Made by a program: the position numbers and the translations under genes. Below, one piece after another: positions 63,757-64,000 of a stretch of DNA of 64,000 nucleotides. Origin of the DNA: Planctellipticum variicoloris (lineage in GTDB: Bacteria; Planctomycetota; Planctomycetia; Planctomycetales; Planctomycetaceae); the NCBI RefSeq assembly GCF_030622045.1, contig NZ_CP130886.1, positions 5,154,001 through 5,218,000 of the forward strand, in the 5' to 3' direction. The number at the start of each line of letters is the position of its first letter. Within the stretch, counting starts at the first letter, position 1. The notes under the pieces were generated by a model. It was not told the DNA's origin. It saw only the letters and a program-made list of their open reading frames with translations, and made no database searches.

Positions 63757-64000
63757 TCAGCCCTGAGATTTGCCGCCGGGTTCGTCCGGGCCGCCGACCG
63801 TCGCTTCGACTTCCTTGAGCAACTGGTCGAGCCGGAACGGCTTGTAGAGGACCGATTTGAGCCCCGCCTGGCGGGCCTTGACGATCGAGTGATGCGGGTC
63901 GTACCCGAAGCCGGTCATGAAAATCACCGGCAGATGTTCGCTGACTTCCCGCAGTCTGGTAAAGCAGTCGAAGCCGGTCATGTCGGGCAGGCGAATATCC
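63757..64000 (-). CDS. Response regulator receiver domain, 5'-truncated by the window edge
   Basis: The frame is open to the right edge, so the N-terminal part with the first acidic residues is outside. Visible are the phosphoacceptor region DIRLPDMTGFDCF, the switch Thr in PVIFMTGFGYD and the Lys in VLYKPFRLDQLLKEV. After the receiver only about 15 residues (ATVGGPDEPGGKSQG) follow, so the last domain of the protein is the receiver. Whether it is a stand-alone regulator or the end of a hybrid kinase cannot be seen. Confidence 0.88.
   Translation of the reverse strand, partial: DIRLPDMTGFDCFTRLREVSEHLPVIFMTGFGYDPHHSIVKARQAGLKSVLYKPFRLDQLLKEVEATVGGPDEPGGKSQG

Overview
The window is high-GC DNA from a member of the Planctomycetota, probably close to the family Planctomycetaceae. 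The evidence is the mix of lineage-typical proteins: a DUF1559 protein with an exact H-X9-DG motif, a secreted FG-GAP/VCBS protein, a MoxR ATPase beside a double-VWA membrane protein, an ExbD protein translationally coupled to a Pro-rich protein with a prenyltransferase-like toroid domain, and several secreted hydrolases. I saw no rRNA, tRNA or CRISPR array. Long open frames antisense to genes are GC-driven shadows and are left out.

Layout. 0-9.6 kb: end of an unrecognised gene overlapping a PfkB kinase, FG-GAP protein, PduO-type cobalamin adenosyltransferase, exported cyanophycinase, TIGR04255-like, SpoIIAA-like and DinB proteins, transposase remnants, HAD hydrolase. 10-19 kb: a very large Pro/Gly/Lys-rich membrane protein, a STAS domain fused to a GlgX-type debranching enzyme, a DUF1559 protein and PhoH. 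19.5-24.3 kb: information-processing cluster rplY-pth-rpsF-ssb-rplI-dnaB. 24.3-28.7 kb: mobile DNA: a truncated IS4-type transposase, an intact IS4-family element with terminal inverted repeats, a hairpin-dense stretch with no gene, and a second element of a little-described DDE type whose two reading frames are offset. 28.7-34.3 kb: sialidase-like protein, ExbD, toroid protein, rhomboid protease. 34.7-41.3 kb: MoxR/VWA pair, ATP-grasp-like protein, Gfo/Idh/MocA oxidoreductase. 41.4-45.7 kb: thioesterase, rsfS, argS, NUDIX, YggS. 45.8-48.7 kb: one-strand signalling cluster HD-GYP, Hpt, receiver, PilZ. 48.9-57.8 kb: zinc-ribbon membrane protein, exported alpha/beta hydrolase, PQQ-type propeller, O-methyltransferase, acylphosphatase, ABC-2 permease, an ABC exporter-like protein with a degenerate nucleotide-binding domain, FHA protein. 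58.3-64 kb: an orphan terminator ahead of metK, metK, two exported hydrolase-type proteins, a CDGSH iron-sulfur protein and a partial response regulator.

Links between genes. The rplY-dnaB run serves translation and replication. The HD-GYP/Hpt/REC/PilZ run looks like a phosphorelay joined to cyclic-di-GMP turnover and sensing. Many intergenic spaces carry short quasi-palindromic sequence words that recur across the window. The most unusual items are the STAS-GlgX fusion, the hairpin-dense region next to the offset-frame transposon, the ABC protein that lacks its ATPase motifs, and the terminator hairpin ahead of metK with no gene upstream on its strand.
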